Origin: Saprospiraceae bacterium
GTDB lineage: Bacteria; Bacteroidota; Bacteroidia; Chitinophagales; Saprospiraceae
Length of the DNA: 64,000 bases
Reading direction: 5' to 3'
Assembly (NCBI GenBank): GCA_026982695.1
Contig: JALSGS010000047.1
Span: 62,001 to 126,000 of the forward strand
Part shown: one piece after another, positions 9,903 through 17,805 of the stretch
Position numbering within the stretch: the first letter of the stretch is position 1
How the letters are laid out: every line of letters begins with the position of its first letter
The notes under the pieces: model-generated
The model's input: the letters and a program-made list of their open reading frames with translations, nothing else
Told to the model about the DNA's origin: nothing
Databases searched by the model: none
Position numbers and translations under genes: made by a program

Positions 9903-10508
9903 TTAAAGGTTGAGTTGTCGGAAGATGTGTTCCATAGCAATTCGCAAGTTTCTTTTTCCGTTTTGCAAGTAGCTTTTCACCTCTTTTAGCGTAAAGCCCG
10001 TCAATGCACTAATTTCTTTATAGGTTTTTTTCTGAAAGTAAAAAAGGTCAATGCATGTGCGTTGACGTTCGGATAAGTTTTGAATGGCTTTATGGAGAGC
10101 ATCTTCTATGCTTATGCCTGCATTGAGAAGACGTTGGTACCCTTCGTTTTCCATAAACTCTTGGCCATAAAAATCACTTTTCGGGTAGTTTTTTTTTAAC
10201 GACCGTTCGGATTGCTGACGGCGCAAATAAGCCATGCATTCGTTGCGCGTCATGCTATGGAGATAGGCGTTGAAAGCCCGGATATGGGTATGCGGCATTT
10301 TTTCCCACAAGGTGGCAAATACTGTGGCGACGATTTCTTGGCTGGTCTCTTGGTCTTTTGTGTATTTGATAGCTGTGCCCAAAGCCAGGGGGAAATATTT
10401 TTCATACAAAATTTCAAATGCTTTTTTATCGCGATGCTCACTGCATCGTTTTACCAACTGTGCGTCTGAACATGGTAGTTCTTTCTTGTTACGGGATGGC
10501 TTAGGCAT
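9903..10508 (-). CDS. ECF-type RNA polymerase sigma factor
   Basis: 201-residue sigma-70 family protein. Region 2 (about residues 25-95) includes AFEILYEKYFPLALGTAIKY and an acidic DQETSQEIVATVFATLWEK segment typical of ECF region 2.2. Region 4 (about 140-195) includes ALHKAIQNLSERQRTCIDLF and the helix-turn-helix KTYKEISALTGFTLKEVKSY. A basic 15-residue N-terminal extension precedes region 2. It is followed after 23 bases by the anti-sigma-like TPR gene, the usual ECF module. It shows no link to a SusC/SusD pair, which many Bacteroidota ECF factors control. I see no clear -7 box in the 207-base upstream gap. Confidence 0.9.
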   Translation of the reverse strand: MPKPSRNKKELPCSDAQLVKRCSEHRDKKAFEILYEKYFPLALGTAIKYTKDQETSQEIVATVFATLWEKMPHTHIRAFNAYLHSMTRNECMAYLRRQQSERSLKKNYPKSDFYGQEFMENEGYQRLLNAGISIEDALHKAIQNLSERQRTCIDLFYFQKKTYKEISALTGFTLKEVKSYLQNGKRNLRIAMEHIFRQLNL

Positions 10509-10715
10509 TATCGAAGGTAGCTTAACTCAACGTATGTATTTTAAATGTGAAAATAGCAAAAAGGTACTGAGGTGTAAGCTTGTATGCCGTTATTGGGGCT
10601 AAGGAGGATGATATTTTAGGTTTTTTTGATCTGCTCATTTGCCATAAGGTAAGTGGACAAGTGTTGTTGAGGGGCATTGTAAAAGTGCTGATTAATTGTC
10701 GTAGCACGATAGTGT

Positions 10716-11858
10716 TCAGTCAACGATCAAAGTGCTGCGGTCGAGTGGTTGTTGTACGAGGTTTTGGGGTAAGTCGCGGTACTCATACTCCTGATTACGC
10801 AGTTGTGGGCGAAAGCCAGCTTGTCGGATGGCTTCTTGTATTCCTTGGGCGGTGAATCGAAACCGAGCTCCTGCAGCAGAAACGACATTTTCTTCGATCA
10901 TGATGCTGCCAAAATCGTTGGCACCAGCATGTAGGCTGAGTTGGCCGATAGCTTTACCTACGGTGAGCCATGAGGCTTGTATGTTTTTAACATTGGGCAA
11001 CATGATGCGGCTCATAGCGATCATGCGCAGGTATTCGTCGCCAGTGCAAGTATTGCGGGCGCGTTTGAGTCGGCGCAGTAGCGTGCCTTCGTCTTGGAAT
11101 GGCCAGGGAATAAAAGCAATGAAGCCTTTGGCATGGGCGGGCTTTCGGGCTTGTACTTCTCGTATTGCCACTAGGTGTTGCATGCGTTCCAAGTTGGTTT
11201 CTACATGGCCAAACATCATCGTTGCAGAGGTGGTGATGCCCAGCTGATGTGCTGTAGCCATGATGTCGAGCCACTCTTGGGCACCGCATTTGCCTTTAGA
11301 GATGAGGCGGCGTACGCGGTCACTTAGGATCTCAGCACCTGCACCGGGGAGCGAGTCTAGCCCTGCTTCCTTTAGGGCTTTCAGTACTTCGTAATGCGTG
11401 CTTTTTTCTAAGCGCGTGATATGAGCAATTTCGGGGGGGCCTAAGGCATGGAGCTTAAGGTTGGGATACCACTCTTTGAGTTGTCGAAATAGCTTTACGT
11501 AGTAGTCGAGCCCTAGCTCGGGGTGATGTCCACCTTGCAACAGGAGTTGTTCGCCTCCATAGCGAAACAACTCTTCAATTTTTTGGCGGTAGGCTTCCAA
11601 GGTAGTAACGTACGCTTCGGGGTGGCCCGGTCTGCGATAGAAATTGCAAAACTTGCAGTTGGCCACACACACGTTGGTAGTATTGCTATTTCGGTCAATA
11701 ATCCACGTGACGACATCGCCCGGGATGTGTTGTTGCCGCAGCTTGTGGCCCACATACATAAGCGCTGCGGTATCAGCTTGCTCAAATAGGAATACTCCTT
11801 CTTCGGCACTGAGTGGTTCGAGTTGTAGGGCACGGTGCAGCAGGTCGTTTACGTGCAT
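10716..11858 (-). CDS. mqnC: Cyclic dehypoxanthinyl futalosine synthase, radical SAM
   Basis: Radical SAM enzyme of the futalosine route to menaquinone; it cyclises dehypoxanthine futalosine. With the start at 11858 the protein has 380 residues. The SAM-cluster motif CX3CX2C is at Cys64, Cys68 and Cys71 (NVCVANCKFCNFYRRPG). Family segments GLDSLPGAGAEILSDRVRR, TTSATMMFGHVET, FIPWPFQ, NIQASWLTVG and GSIMIEENVVSAAGA follow in order and separate MqnC from the related MqnE and CofH. The frame continues upstream to 11894, but homologues start at the Met at 11858. A TATCTTTG box at 11919-11926 lies upstream. The gene implies menaquinone-based respiration without the classical Men pathway. Confidence 0.93.
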   Translation of the reverse strand: MHVNDLLHRALQLEPLSAEEGVFLFEQADTAALMYVGHKLRQQHIPGDVVTWIIDRNSNTTNVCVANCKFCNFYRRPGHPEAYVTTLEAYRQKIEELFRYGGEQLLLQGGHHPELGLDYYVKLFRQLKEWYPNLKLHALGPPEIAHITRLEKSTHYEVLKALKEAGLDSLPGAGAEILSDRVRRLISKGKCGAQEWLDIMATAHQLGITTSATMMFGHVETNLERMQHLVAIREVQARKPAHAKGFIAFIPWPFQDEGTLLRRLKRARNTCTGDEYLRMIAMSRIMLPNVKNIQASWLTVGKAIGQLSLHAGANDFGSIMIEENVVSAAGARFRFTAQGIQEAIRQAGFRPQLRNQEYEYRDLPQNLVQQPLDRSTLIVD

Positions 11859-11918
11859 GATAGAGCGCTTTTGTATGTAGTGAGGTCGTAGCACAGCTTT
11901 AGATAGCTAAAGTTGGAG

Positions 11919-11926
11919 CAAAGATA
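11919..11926 (-). promoter_or_regulatory. Candidate -7 box (TATCTTTG) for mqnC
   Basis: On the minus strand this reads TATCTTTG, a full match to the Bacteroidota -7 consensus TAnnTTTG, about 60 bases upstream of the mqnC start. A convincing -33 TTG at the usual spacing is not seen. It is divergent from the candidate xth promoter 57 bases away. Confidence 0.4.
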
Positions 11927-11982
11927 GCAATCAACAGCTCATCGGAGTGTAGTGGTTACAAGGCTGAACATGGGATATCACG

Positions 11983-11990
11983 TATCTTTG
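11983..11990 (+). promoter_or_regulatory. Candidate -7 box (TATCTTTG) for xth
   Basis: Plus-strand TATCTTTG matches the TAnnTTTG consensus 29 bases upstream of the exonuclease III start, which would give a leader of about 20-25 bases. No clear -33 TTG. Confidence 0.42.
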
Positions 11991-12019
11991 CTCCTTTCTC
12001 ACAATGTTATTATAGTGCT

Positions 12020-12790
12020 ATGGCTGTCAAGCTGCTTTCCTATAATCTCAATGGTATTCGTGCGGCATTGCGCAAGGGGCTGGTGGAATGGCTCGCACTT
12101 TATCCCCACGACATACTTTGTTTTCAAGAACTCAAGGCTCGGGTCGATCAGGTAGATATAAGCCCACTTGTCCAGATGGGGTATGCTTATTGGTGGCATG
12201 AAGCCCAAAAGGCTGGCTACAGTGGAGTAGCTACTTTTTCCAAGTTGCCACCTAAAGCAGTAGTAGTGGGCATGGGTGATACGCGCTTTGATCACGAGGG
12301 GCGCGTGTTGCGCACCGATTTCGACTCTTGGTCATTGATTAATGTGTACTTCCCTTCTGGCACAATGGGGGAGCAGCGTCAGCAGGTAAAGTACGCCTTT
12401 ATGGATGCGTTCTTTGAATACTTGCATGCCCTTCGCAAAGAGCAGCCTCGGCTGGTTGTTGCTGGTGATTTCAACATTGCCCATACTGCAATGGACATTC
12501 ACGATCCAGTGAGAAACAAAAAGAGCTCGGGCTTTCTGCCTGAAGAACGGGCTTGGCTGACCAAGTTGCTGGACAGCGGCTTTGTGGATGGGTTTCGTTG
12601 GAAGCACCCTGACGAGGTGGTATACAGCTGGTGGAGTTTTAGGGCGAATGCTCGGGCAAAGAATAAGGGGTGGCGTATCGATTATTTTTTGGTTTCAGAA
12701 GCGCTTAAAAGTTGTGTAGTAGATGCGGGCTACTACAATGAAGCTGTGCATTCTGATCATTGCCCAGTTTTTCTCATATTAGATGTGTGA
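12020..12790 (+). CDS. xth: Exodeoxyribonuclease III (AP endonuclease, ExoA/Xth family)
   Basis: Base-excision-repair enzyme that cuts 5' of abasic sites and has 3'-5' exonuclease activity. 256 residues, the usual length. The endonuclease/exonuclease/phosphatase fold is marked by SYNLNGIRAA (catalytic Asn), CFQELK (metal-binding Glu37), GDFNIAH (Asp/Asn pair), WRIDYFLVS and the terminal SDHCPV (catalytic Asp/His). All catalytic positions are present. Its last 8 bases overlap the first possible ATG of the next gene. A TAnnTTTG box lies at 11983-11990. Confidence 0.95.
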   Translation: MAVKLLSYNLNGIRAALRKGLVEWLALYPHDILCFQELKARVDQVDISPLVQMGYAYWWHEAQKAGYSGVATFSKLPPKAVVVGMGDTRFDHEGRVLRTDFDSWSLINVYFPSGTMGEQRQQVKYAFMDAFFEYLHALRKEQPRLVVAGDFNIAHTAMDIHDPVRNKKSSGFLPEERAWLTKLLDSGFVDGFRWKHPDEVVYSWWSFRANARAKNKGWRIDYFLVSEALKSCVVDAGYYNEAVHSDHCPVFLILDV

Positions 12791-13610
12791 CATCAAAATG
12801 CGTCAAATGAAAGCTCCAGTAGCAATTGTTGGCATAGGTGAGTTGGGCAGTGTGTTTGCCCGAGGCTTTTTGCGTTGTGGCCATCCAGTATATCCCGTGT
12901 TGCGATCTATGGATATAGGCCAAGAAGCTGTTGCTATGCCTCAGCTCGAAGCGGTGTTGGTAGCCACAGGTGAAGCCGATTTATACGCTGTGTTACAGCA
13001 CTTGCCTGCTAAATGGCGTCAGCAAGTGATGTTGTTACAAAATGAATTGCTACCACGCGACTGGCTGCAACACGGCATTACCCAGCCTACGGTAATTGCT
13101 GTATGGTTTGAAAAAAAGAAGGGAATGGACGTGAAGATATTGTTGCCTTCACCTGTTTTTGGGCCTCATGCACCGCTTATAGTCGAGGCGTTACAATCGA
13201 TAGATATCCCTACACGTCTTATCACCGATGAGGGGTCGATGCTTTTCGAGTTGGTGGCCAAAAATGTGTATATTCTAACTACCAATATAGCAGGGCTCGT
13301 GTTACCACCAGGTGCCACGGTGCACTATCTGCATCATCAAGCGCGCGAATGGAAGGAAGCTGTGGCCAAAGAGGTAATAGAAATACAGTTCGGTTTGATA
13401 GGGGGCAGGCTAGAAGCTCACGGTGGTATTCAGGCGCTTATGCGCCAGCTCGATCAAGCTATCGAGGCTGATCTCCAGCACAAATGCAAAGGCCGATCAG
13501 CTTCAGCGCGCTTGGCACGGGCACTTGCCCAGGCACAAGCGTTAGCTATATCGGTGCCCACATTGCAATGCATTGCTGAGCAGGTAGGTGTAGGGCTAGG
13601 AAAACAGTAA
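12783..13610 (+). CDS. NAD(P)-binding Rossmann oxidoreductase-like protein, function unknown
   Basis: About 265-275 residues. The N-terminus has a dinucleotide-binding beta-alpha-beta with GIGELGSVFARG, and the layout recalls 2-dehydropantoate 2-reductase or 6-phosphogluconate dehydrogenase-like families: a Rossmann half of ~150 residues, then an all-helical half. I cannot identify a catalytic Lys or substrate motif, so no substrate is given. Possible starts are 12783 (overlapping xth), 12798 and 12807; the last leaves the shortest lead before the Rossmann strand. Its 3' end overlaps the convergent thioredoxin gene by 15 bases. Confidence 0.7.
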   Translation: MCDIKMRQMKAPVAIVGIGELGSVFARGFLRCGHPVYPVLRSMDIGQEAVAMPQLEAVLVATGEADLYAVLQHLPAKWRQQVMLLQNELLPRDWLQHGITQPTVIAVWFEKKKGMDVKILLPSPVFGPHAPLIVEALQSIDIPTRLITDEGSMLFELVAKNVYILTTNIAGLVLPPGATVHYLHHQAREWKEAVAKEVIEIQFGLIGGRLEAHGGIQALMRQLDQAIEADLQHKCKGRSASARLARALAQAQALAISVPTLQCIAEQVGVGLGKQ

Positions 13611-13907
13611 TGTGTAAGGTCGCTGAATGTGTTGCCTGAGCTGTTCAATGCTGAAAGCTCTTGCCCATTGACCACTGAGCTTTCCGGCAAACCACACTTT
13701 CACTGCAGGAATGCTCCACACACACTGGTGCGCACAGGTTTCGGGATGAGTGGCACAATCGATGTATACGAAGTGCATGTGGGGAAAATGCATGTGCAGC
13801 ATTTCCTCGATTTTGGGCTTAATGGCTGTGCAGACATTACATTGGTCGCCTCCGAACAGTGCCAGCACGGCATTCTTTTGCGCAATAATAGTTTCGAGTG
13901 GAATCAT
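13596..13907 (-). CDS. Thioredoxin-like protein, CNVC active site
   Basis: 103 residues, the size of a single thioredoxin fold. The redox motif is C23-N-V-C26 instead of the usual CGPC, preceded by the strand AVLALFGGD. The cis-Pro loop is VWSIPAVKVWF. The HFVYIDCATHPETCAHQC stretch adds further cysteines near the middle. There is no signal peptide, so it is probably cytoplasmic. Its start overlaps the scpA stop by four bases (ATGA), suggesting cotranscription. Its role is not known; disulfide reduction or a thiol-bound metal or cofactor function are both possible. Confidence 0.8.
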   Translation of the reverse strand: MIPLETIIAQKNAVLALFGGDQCNVCTAIKPKIEEMLHMHFPHMHFVYIDCATHPETCAHQCVWSIPAVKVWFAGKLSGQWARAFSIEQLRQHIQRPYTLLFS

Positions 13908-14671
13908 GCTTTTGGAGCCTGAGCTTGAGTTTTAGTGAGCCAAAAGTTGTTAATACCTTCTCCTTGGATGAGGTGTACGCGCTGGGTGTTGAGCAGATCG
14001 AGTAGTGCTAAGAAGGTGACGATGGCATGAATGCGATTGTCGAGGCGCAAGAACAGACGCTCAAAGGAGACTTTTTTCCCTGGCTTAAGCTGAGAGAGGA
14101 TGTATTGTTGTTGATCGACGATAGTGTAGGGATAGTTGACTATTCGATGTACGCGCTGTTGCTTGCGTTGTTCAAGTAAGCCTAAAACGCGTTCATAAGC
14201 TTTTAATAGCTTGAACAATGTGAGTGACTCCCATTCGGCTTCAGCCAATGCTTGATTGGCCAATTGGCGTAGCTCATCAGTGGCATTGCCGCGCCGGCAG
14301 CGCAGGGCTCGTCGTTCTTCCAGTTGGCGCAATTCGTCCAATACGCTTTTATAGCGTTTGTACTCCAGCAAACGGCGTACGAGTTCTTCTCTTGGGTCAA
14401 TTTCGTTGCCTTGTTCATCAAGGGGTTTGCGTGGAATCAGCATGCGGGCTTTAATGCGACATAATGTGGCGGCAACTAGGATAAACTCGCTTGCCAAATC
14501 GATATTCATCCGCTCCATTTGGCGAATGTAGTCCAGAAATTCGTCCGTGATTTGAGCAATGGGTATGTCGTGGATGTCCAGCTCGTCGCGTTCTATGAAG
14601 AAGAGCAGCAAATCAAAAGGCCCCTCAAACTGGGGTAGTTTGATCGTGTATGTAGCTGACTGAGCAGTCAT
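13904..14671 (-). CDS. scpA: Segregation and condensation protein A
   Basis: Kleisin subunit of the bacterial condensin SMC-ScpAB, needed for chromosome compaction and segregation. 255 residues from the ATG at 14671. The family N-terminus (IKLPQFEGPFDLLLFFIE, then ELDIHDIPIAQITDEFLDY) binds the SMC neck, and a C-terminal winged-helix segment (VSFERLFLRLDNRIHAIVTF, then FLALLDLLNTQRVHLIQ) binds the SMC head. The frame runs 40 codons further upstream but without family similarity. A TACCTTTG box at 14678-14685 lies so close that the transcript would have almost no leader. scpB is not adjacent. Confidence 0.92.
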   Translation of the reverse strand: MTAQSATYTIKLPQFEGPFDLLLFFIERDELDIHDIPIAQITDEFLDYIRQMERMNIDLASEFILVAATLCRIKARMLIPRKPLDEQGNEIDPREELVRRLLEYKRYKSVLDELRQLEERRALRCRRGNATDELRQLANQALAEAEWESLTLFKLLKAYERVLGLLEQRKQQRVHRIVNYPYTIVDQQQYILSQLKPGKKVSFERLFLRLDNRIHAIVTFLALLDLLNTQRVHLIQGEGINNFWLTKTQAQAPKA

Positions 14672-14677
14672 GATATG

Positions 14678-14685
14678 CAAAGGTA
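14678..14685 (-). promoter_or_regulatory. Candidate -7 box (TACCTTTG) for scpA
   Basis: Minus-strand TACCTTTG matches TAnnTTTG only seven bases upstream of the scpA ATG. A transcript starting about seven bases past the box would be leaderless or nearly so. Confidence 0.35.
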
Positions 14686-14833
14686 CGAAAGATGCATGCT
14701 TAGTGCAGTTTTTTGCCTTTTGGCAAATGGTAAACACTGATAGAGGGTACCAGAGTTGATGCCTGTTATCTTTAGCGCTATCTCTTAGCAAATGCGAATG
14801 ACAGTGAAAAGCGACGTGTTGGATGTAGGGGCA

Positions 14834-14841
14834 TATATTTG
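14834..14841 (+). promoter_or_regulatory. Candidate -7 box (TATATTTG) for gcvT
   Basis: Plus-strand TATATTTG matches TAnnTTTG 46 bases upstream of the gcvT ATG, implying a leader of roughly 39 bases. No -33 TTG at the standard distance. Confidence 0.38.
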
Positions 14842-14886
14842 TCGCGGCATAAGCCAGTCCTTAACCAATATTTAAATCAACAGATC

Positions 14887-16005
14887 ATGAAGCACACCCC
14901 ATTGACTGGCCGCCATGAAGCCTTGGGCGCACGTATGGCGGAGTTTGCAGGCTACAAAATGCCCATTTCGTATACAGGTATTCGCGAAGAACACCTGGCA
15001 GTGCGGCGTGCGGTAGGCATTTTTGATGTATCCCATATGGGAGAGTTTATCGTACGGGGGCGCCAAGCACTCGACCTAGTGCAATACGTCACATCCAACG
15101 ATGCCAGCCGCCTCGATATTGGTGATGCCCAGTATTCGTGTTTGCCCAATGAGCATGGAGGCATAGTCGATGATTTGCTGGTATATCGGTTGTCGGAAGA
15201 TCAATGTGCTGAAGGCGAGCAAGCGTTTATGCTGGTGGTCAATGCAGCCAATATAGAGAAGGATTGGCAGTGGATCACCTCTCATGCTGCGCGCTTTGAC
15301 GTACACCTTGTTGACATCTCGGAGGCTACCGCGCTGATGGCTGTACAGGGGCCTAAAGCGGCTCGAGCACTACAGCCACTGACAGACATTGATTTGGCAA
15401 GTATGAAGTATTATACTTTTCGAAAAGGAACCTTTGCAGGAGTACCCAATGTACTCGTCTCAGCTACCGGCTATACGGGCTCAGGAGGTTTCGAGTTGTA
15501 TGTGGCAGCCGAGCATGCGGCTCAGATATGGGATGCTGTTTTTGAAGCTGGGCAACCTCATGGCATTCAGCCATGTGGGCTAGGTGCTCGAGATACTTTG
15601 CGGCTCGAGATGGGCTATTGTCTTTACGGCAATGACATTGACGACACCACCTCGCCTTTGGAAGCAGGCCTGAGCTGGATTACCAAATTAAATAAGGGCA
15701 CGTTTGTAGGTGTCGATGTTTTGCGCAAGCAAAAAGCCGAAGGAGTCAAGCGCCGCTTGATAGGCTTTGTGGTAGATGACCGCCGAGTGCCCCGCCATGG
15801 TTATAGTGTGTGCGATGCTATTGGCCAGGCCATTGGTAACGTGACTTCGGGTACACTTTCTCCTTGCTTGCAAAAACCCATTGGTATGGGATATGTAGAG
15901 GTATCTCACGCGCAGCGAGGGACGACCTTAACCATTGAAGCGGGGCGCAAGCAGCTGAACGCCATAGTGACTCGTCCACCTTTTGTAGATCCGAGCTCTT
16001 GTTAG
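14887..16005 (+). CDS. gcvT: Glycine cleavage system T protein (aminomethyltransferase)
   Basis: Transfers the methylene group from lipoyl-bound aminomethyl H-protein to tetrahydrofolate, releasing ammonia. 372 residues from the ATG at 14887, the family length; a TTG at 14839 is in frame but not conserved. N-terminal landmarks are TPLTGRHEALGARMAEFAG and GIFDVSHMGEF. Middle and folate-region landmarks are VSATGYTGSGGFELYV and GLGARDTLRLEMGYCLYGND, with the EAGLSWITKLNKG loop. The C-terminal barrel (GYSVCDAIGQAIGNVTSGT, then GMGYV) is complete. gcvH and gcvP are not in the window. Confidence 0.95.
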   Translation: MKHTPLTGRHEALGARMAEFAGYKMPISYTGIREEHLAVRRAVGIFDVSHMGEFIVRGRQALDLVQYVTSNDASRLDIGDAQYSCLPNEHGGIVDDLLVYRLSEDQCAEGEQAFMLVVNAANIEKDWQWITSHAARFDVHLVDISEATALMAVQGPKAARALQPLTDIDLASMKYYTFRKGTFAGVPNVLVSATGYTGSGGFELYVAAEHAAQIWDAVFEAGQPHGIQPCGLGARDTLRLEMGYCLYGNDIDDTTSPLEAGLSWITKLNKGTFVGVDVLRKQKAEGVKRRLIGFVVDDRRVPRHGYSVCDAIGQAIGNVTSGTLSPCLQKPIGMGYVEVSHAQRGTTLTIEAGRKQLNAIVTRPPFVDPSSC

Positions 16006-16017
16006 GCTTGAAAAAAG

Positions 16018-17289
16018 TTAAGGCACTTCTTCTATTTCAAAGCCCAGATCTTGGAGGTGTGCCCAGAATGAGGGGTATGACTTGCCGACTACTTCGGGTT
16101 GGCGGATACCGATGCGTCCTAACAAAGCCAAGGGCGCAAAGGCCATAGCCATACGATGGTCTTCATAGGTGTCGAAGATGGGGGAAGCAGGAAGTTGTGC
16201 TTTCCCATCTATCATGTGCCAAATCTTACCCGTTTTTTTGGAAAAACGCGGAGGCAATTGGGCAAAGGTTACGCCTATTTTGGCGAGTTCTTTTTGCAGA
16301 GCAGCAATGCGGTCTGTTTCTTTGATTTGGAGAGTCTGTAGACCTGTACACATGCCTTGCAGGCCTGTAGCGGCGCACATCACTGCCAGTGTTTGGGCAA
16401 TGTCGGGGCAGTCGATAAAATCGTGCTCAAAGAAGGGGGCTAAAGAGGCACGAGTATCCTTATATACTTTTAGGACGTGTGTGTCAAATTCGTGGCGCAC
16501 GCCAAACTGTTGGGCCAGCTGAGCCACGATGGCATCGCCTTGGAAGCTATATGGTTGGAGGTGTAAGAGCTCCATCTCGGTTGTTTCCGATAAGGCTGCC
16601 ATGGCGAAGTAGTAAGACGCTGCCGACCAATCTCCTTCTACGGTGTAGGGCTTTGGGACATAGGTAGCATGAGGTACGGCAATGGTAGTGCCCTTCCATT
16701 GGTGGGGTACGCCAAAATGATGCATTAGTGCCAGTGTCATGCGCAAGTAGGAACGCGATACAAGTGACCCTTCGAGGGTTATTTCCAGACCTTGAGGCAA
16801 GGTAGGGGCTATGAGCAACAGGGCTGAGATGAATTGGCTGCTCACATCGGCACGTACTGGGATGCGATACTGACCACTGTAATGGGCTTCGCCTATGCGT
16901 AAGGGGGGATAGCCTTCGCGTTCGAGGTATTCGATTTGGGCGCCTAACTGCCGCAGGGCGTCGACGAGAGCGCCGATGGGGCGCTGCTTCATCCGTGGCG
17001 ATCCTGTCAGGATTTGCTGACCGGGGCGAAACGCAAGCCAAGCAGTAAGGAAGCGGAAGGTGGTGCCTGCAGGGCCAGCATCGAATACCTCTTCATCGCT
17101 ATCGCTGCTGTTCAGCAGCTGTAGCATGCGCTGTGTGTCTTCGGCTTCGGCCAGATGGTGAATGGGGAAGGATTCAGGGGCTAAAGCCCTGATGAGGAGT
17201 ACGCGATTGGAAAGGCTCTTGGATGCAGGTAAGGGCACTTGCCCTTGGATCGTAGGTGGGTCTTTGTGCAAGTAAAGCACCATGAGCAT
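16018..17289 (-). CDS. aroA: 3-phosphoshikimate 1-carboxyvinyltransferase (EPSP synthase)
   Basis: Shikimate-pathway enzyme joining shikimate-3-phosphate and PEP. About 421-423 residues, full length. The Lys of LPASKSLSNRVLLIRALA binds phosphate, the GPAGTTFRFLTAWLA loop contacts PEP, and the C-terminal segments LQIKETDRIAAL and DTYEDHRMAMAFAPLAL carry the catalytic Glu/Asp and His/Arg residues. Two in-frame ATGs (17289 and 17283) are close together; the choice is uncertain. It converges with gcvT, the stop codons being separated by 12 bases. It shares its strand with osmC and the deacetylase but no operon logic is evident. Confidence 0.94.
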   Translation of the reverse strand: MLMVLYLHKDPPTIQGQVPLPASKSLSNRVLLIRALAPESFPIHHLAEAEDTQRMLQLLNSSDSDEEVFDAGPAGTTFRFLTAWLAFRPGQQILTGSPRMKQRPIGALVDALRQLGAQIEYLEREGYPPLRIGEAHYSGQYRIPVRADVSSQFISALLLIAPTLPQGLEITLEGSLVSRSYLRMTLALMHHFGVPHQWKGTTIAVPHATYVPKPYTVEGDWSAASYYFAMAALSETTEMELLHLQPYSFQGDAIVAQLAQQFGVRHEFDTHVLKVYKDTRASLAPFFEHDFIDCPDIAQTLAVMCAATGLQGMCTGLQTLQIKETDRIAALQKELAKIGVTFAQLPPRFSKKTGKIWHMIDGKAQLPASPIFDTYEDHRMAMAFAPLALLGRIGIRQPEVVGKSYPSFWAHLQDLGFEIEEVP

Positions 17290-17309
17290 TGTCGTTTGAA
17301 TGGGGAGAA

Positions 17310-17717
17310 TCAGTCCCAGTGAATTTGCACGTGTACTTCCGTGTCAGGATGCAAGCTACGGCAGACTGGACAGGTATGTGTGGCTTCTTCTAGGGTATGG
17401 CGTTGAGCATCGGTCCATGATTTGCCGGAAGGCATGAAAATTTCGATTTCGATGCGTGCAATGCGGCGCGGATTAGATGCCATGATTTTACGCACGCTTG
17501 CTCGTGTGCCTGCAATATCCCATCCGTGGTCTAGTGCGCGTATGCCCATGATCGTAAGCATACAGCTGGCCAATGCTGTAGCTACCAAGTCAGTAGGTGA
17601 AAAGGCTTCACCCTTGCCGCGGTTGTCGGTAGGTGCATCTGTGATGATTTGGGAGCCCGAGCGCAAGTGTGTGGCTTGAGTGCGCAATTGTCCTGTATAG
17701 ACGACTTCGGAAGTCAT
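17310..17717 (-). CDS. OsmC family peroxiredoxin-like protein
   Basis: 135-residue OsmC/Ohr-fold protein; members reduce organic hydroperoxides using two cysteines. The first Cys is in LVATALASCMLTIMGIRA and the second in ATHTCPVCRSLH, where the resolving position reads CPVC. Those segments and the GKGEAFSPTDLVA approach match the YhfA/OsmC branch more than Ohr. The frame extends 36 codons upstream to a GTG at 17825, but that part looks like noncoding sequence; the ATG at 17717 fits family length. It ends 21 bases before aroA starts, on the same strand. Confidence 0.88.
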   Translation of the reverse strand: MTSEVVYTGQLRTQATHLRSGSQIITDAPTDNRGKGEAFSPTDLVATALASCMLTIMGIRALDHGWDIAGTRASVRKIMASNPRRIARIEIEIFMPSGKSWTDAQRHTLEEATHTCPVCRSLHPDTEVHVQIHWD

Positions 17718-17805
17718 AGGTTTGCATTTTATTTGGAACAGACGGTGCAAAAATGTGCAAATAATTGTGTTGGTGGTAAATGTAAGGAGAGCGCTCAGCC
17801 GATAT

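Noticed and set aside
14839-14886. TTG start extending gcvT upstream
   Set aside because: The added 16 residues have no counterpart in T proteins, and the -7 box at 14834-14841 overlaps the TTG.
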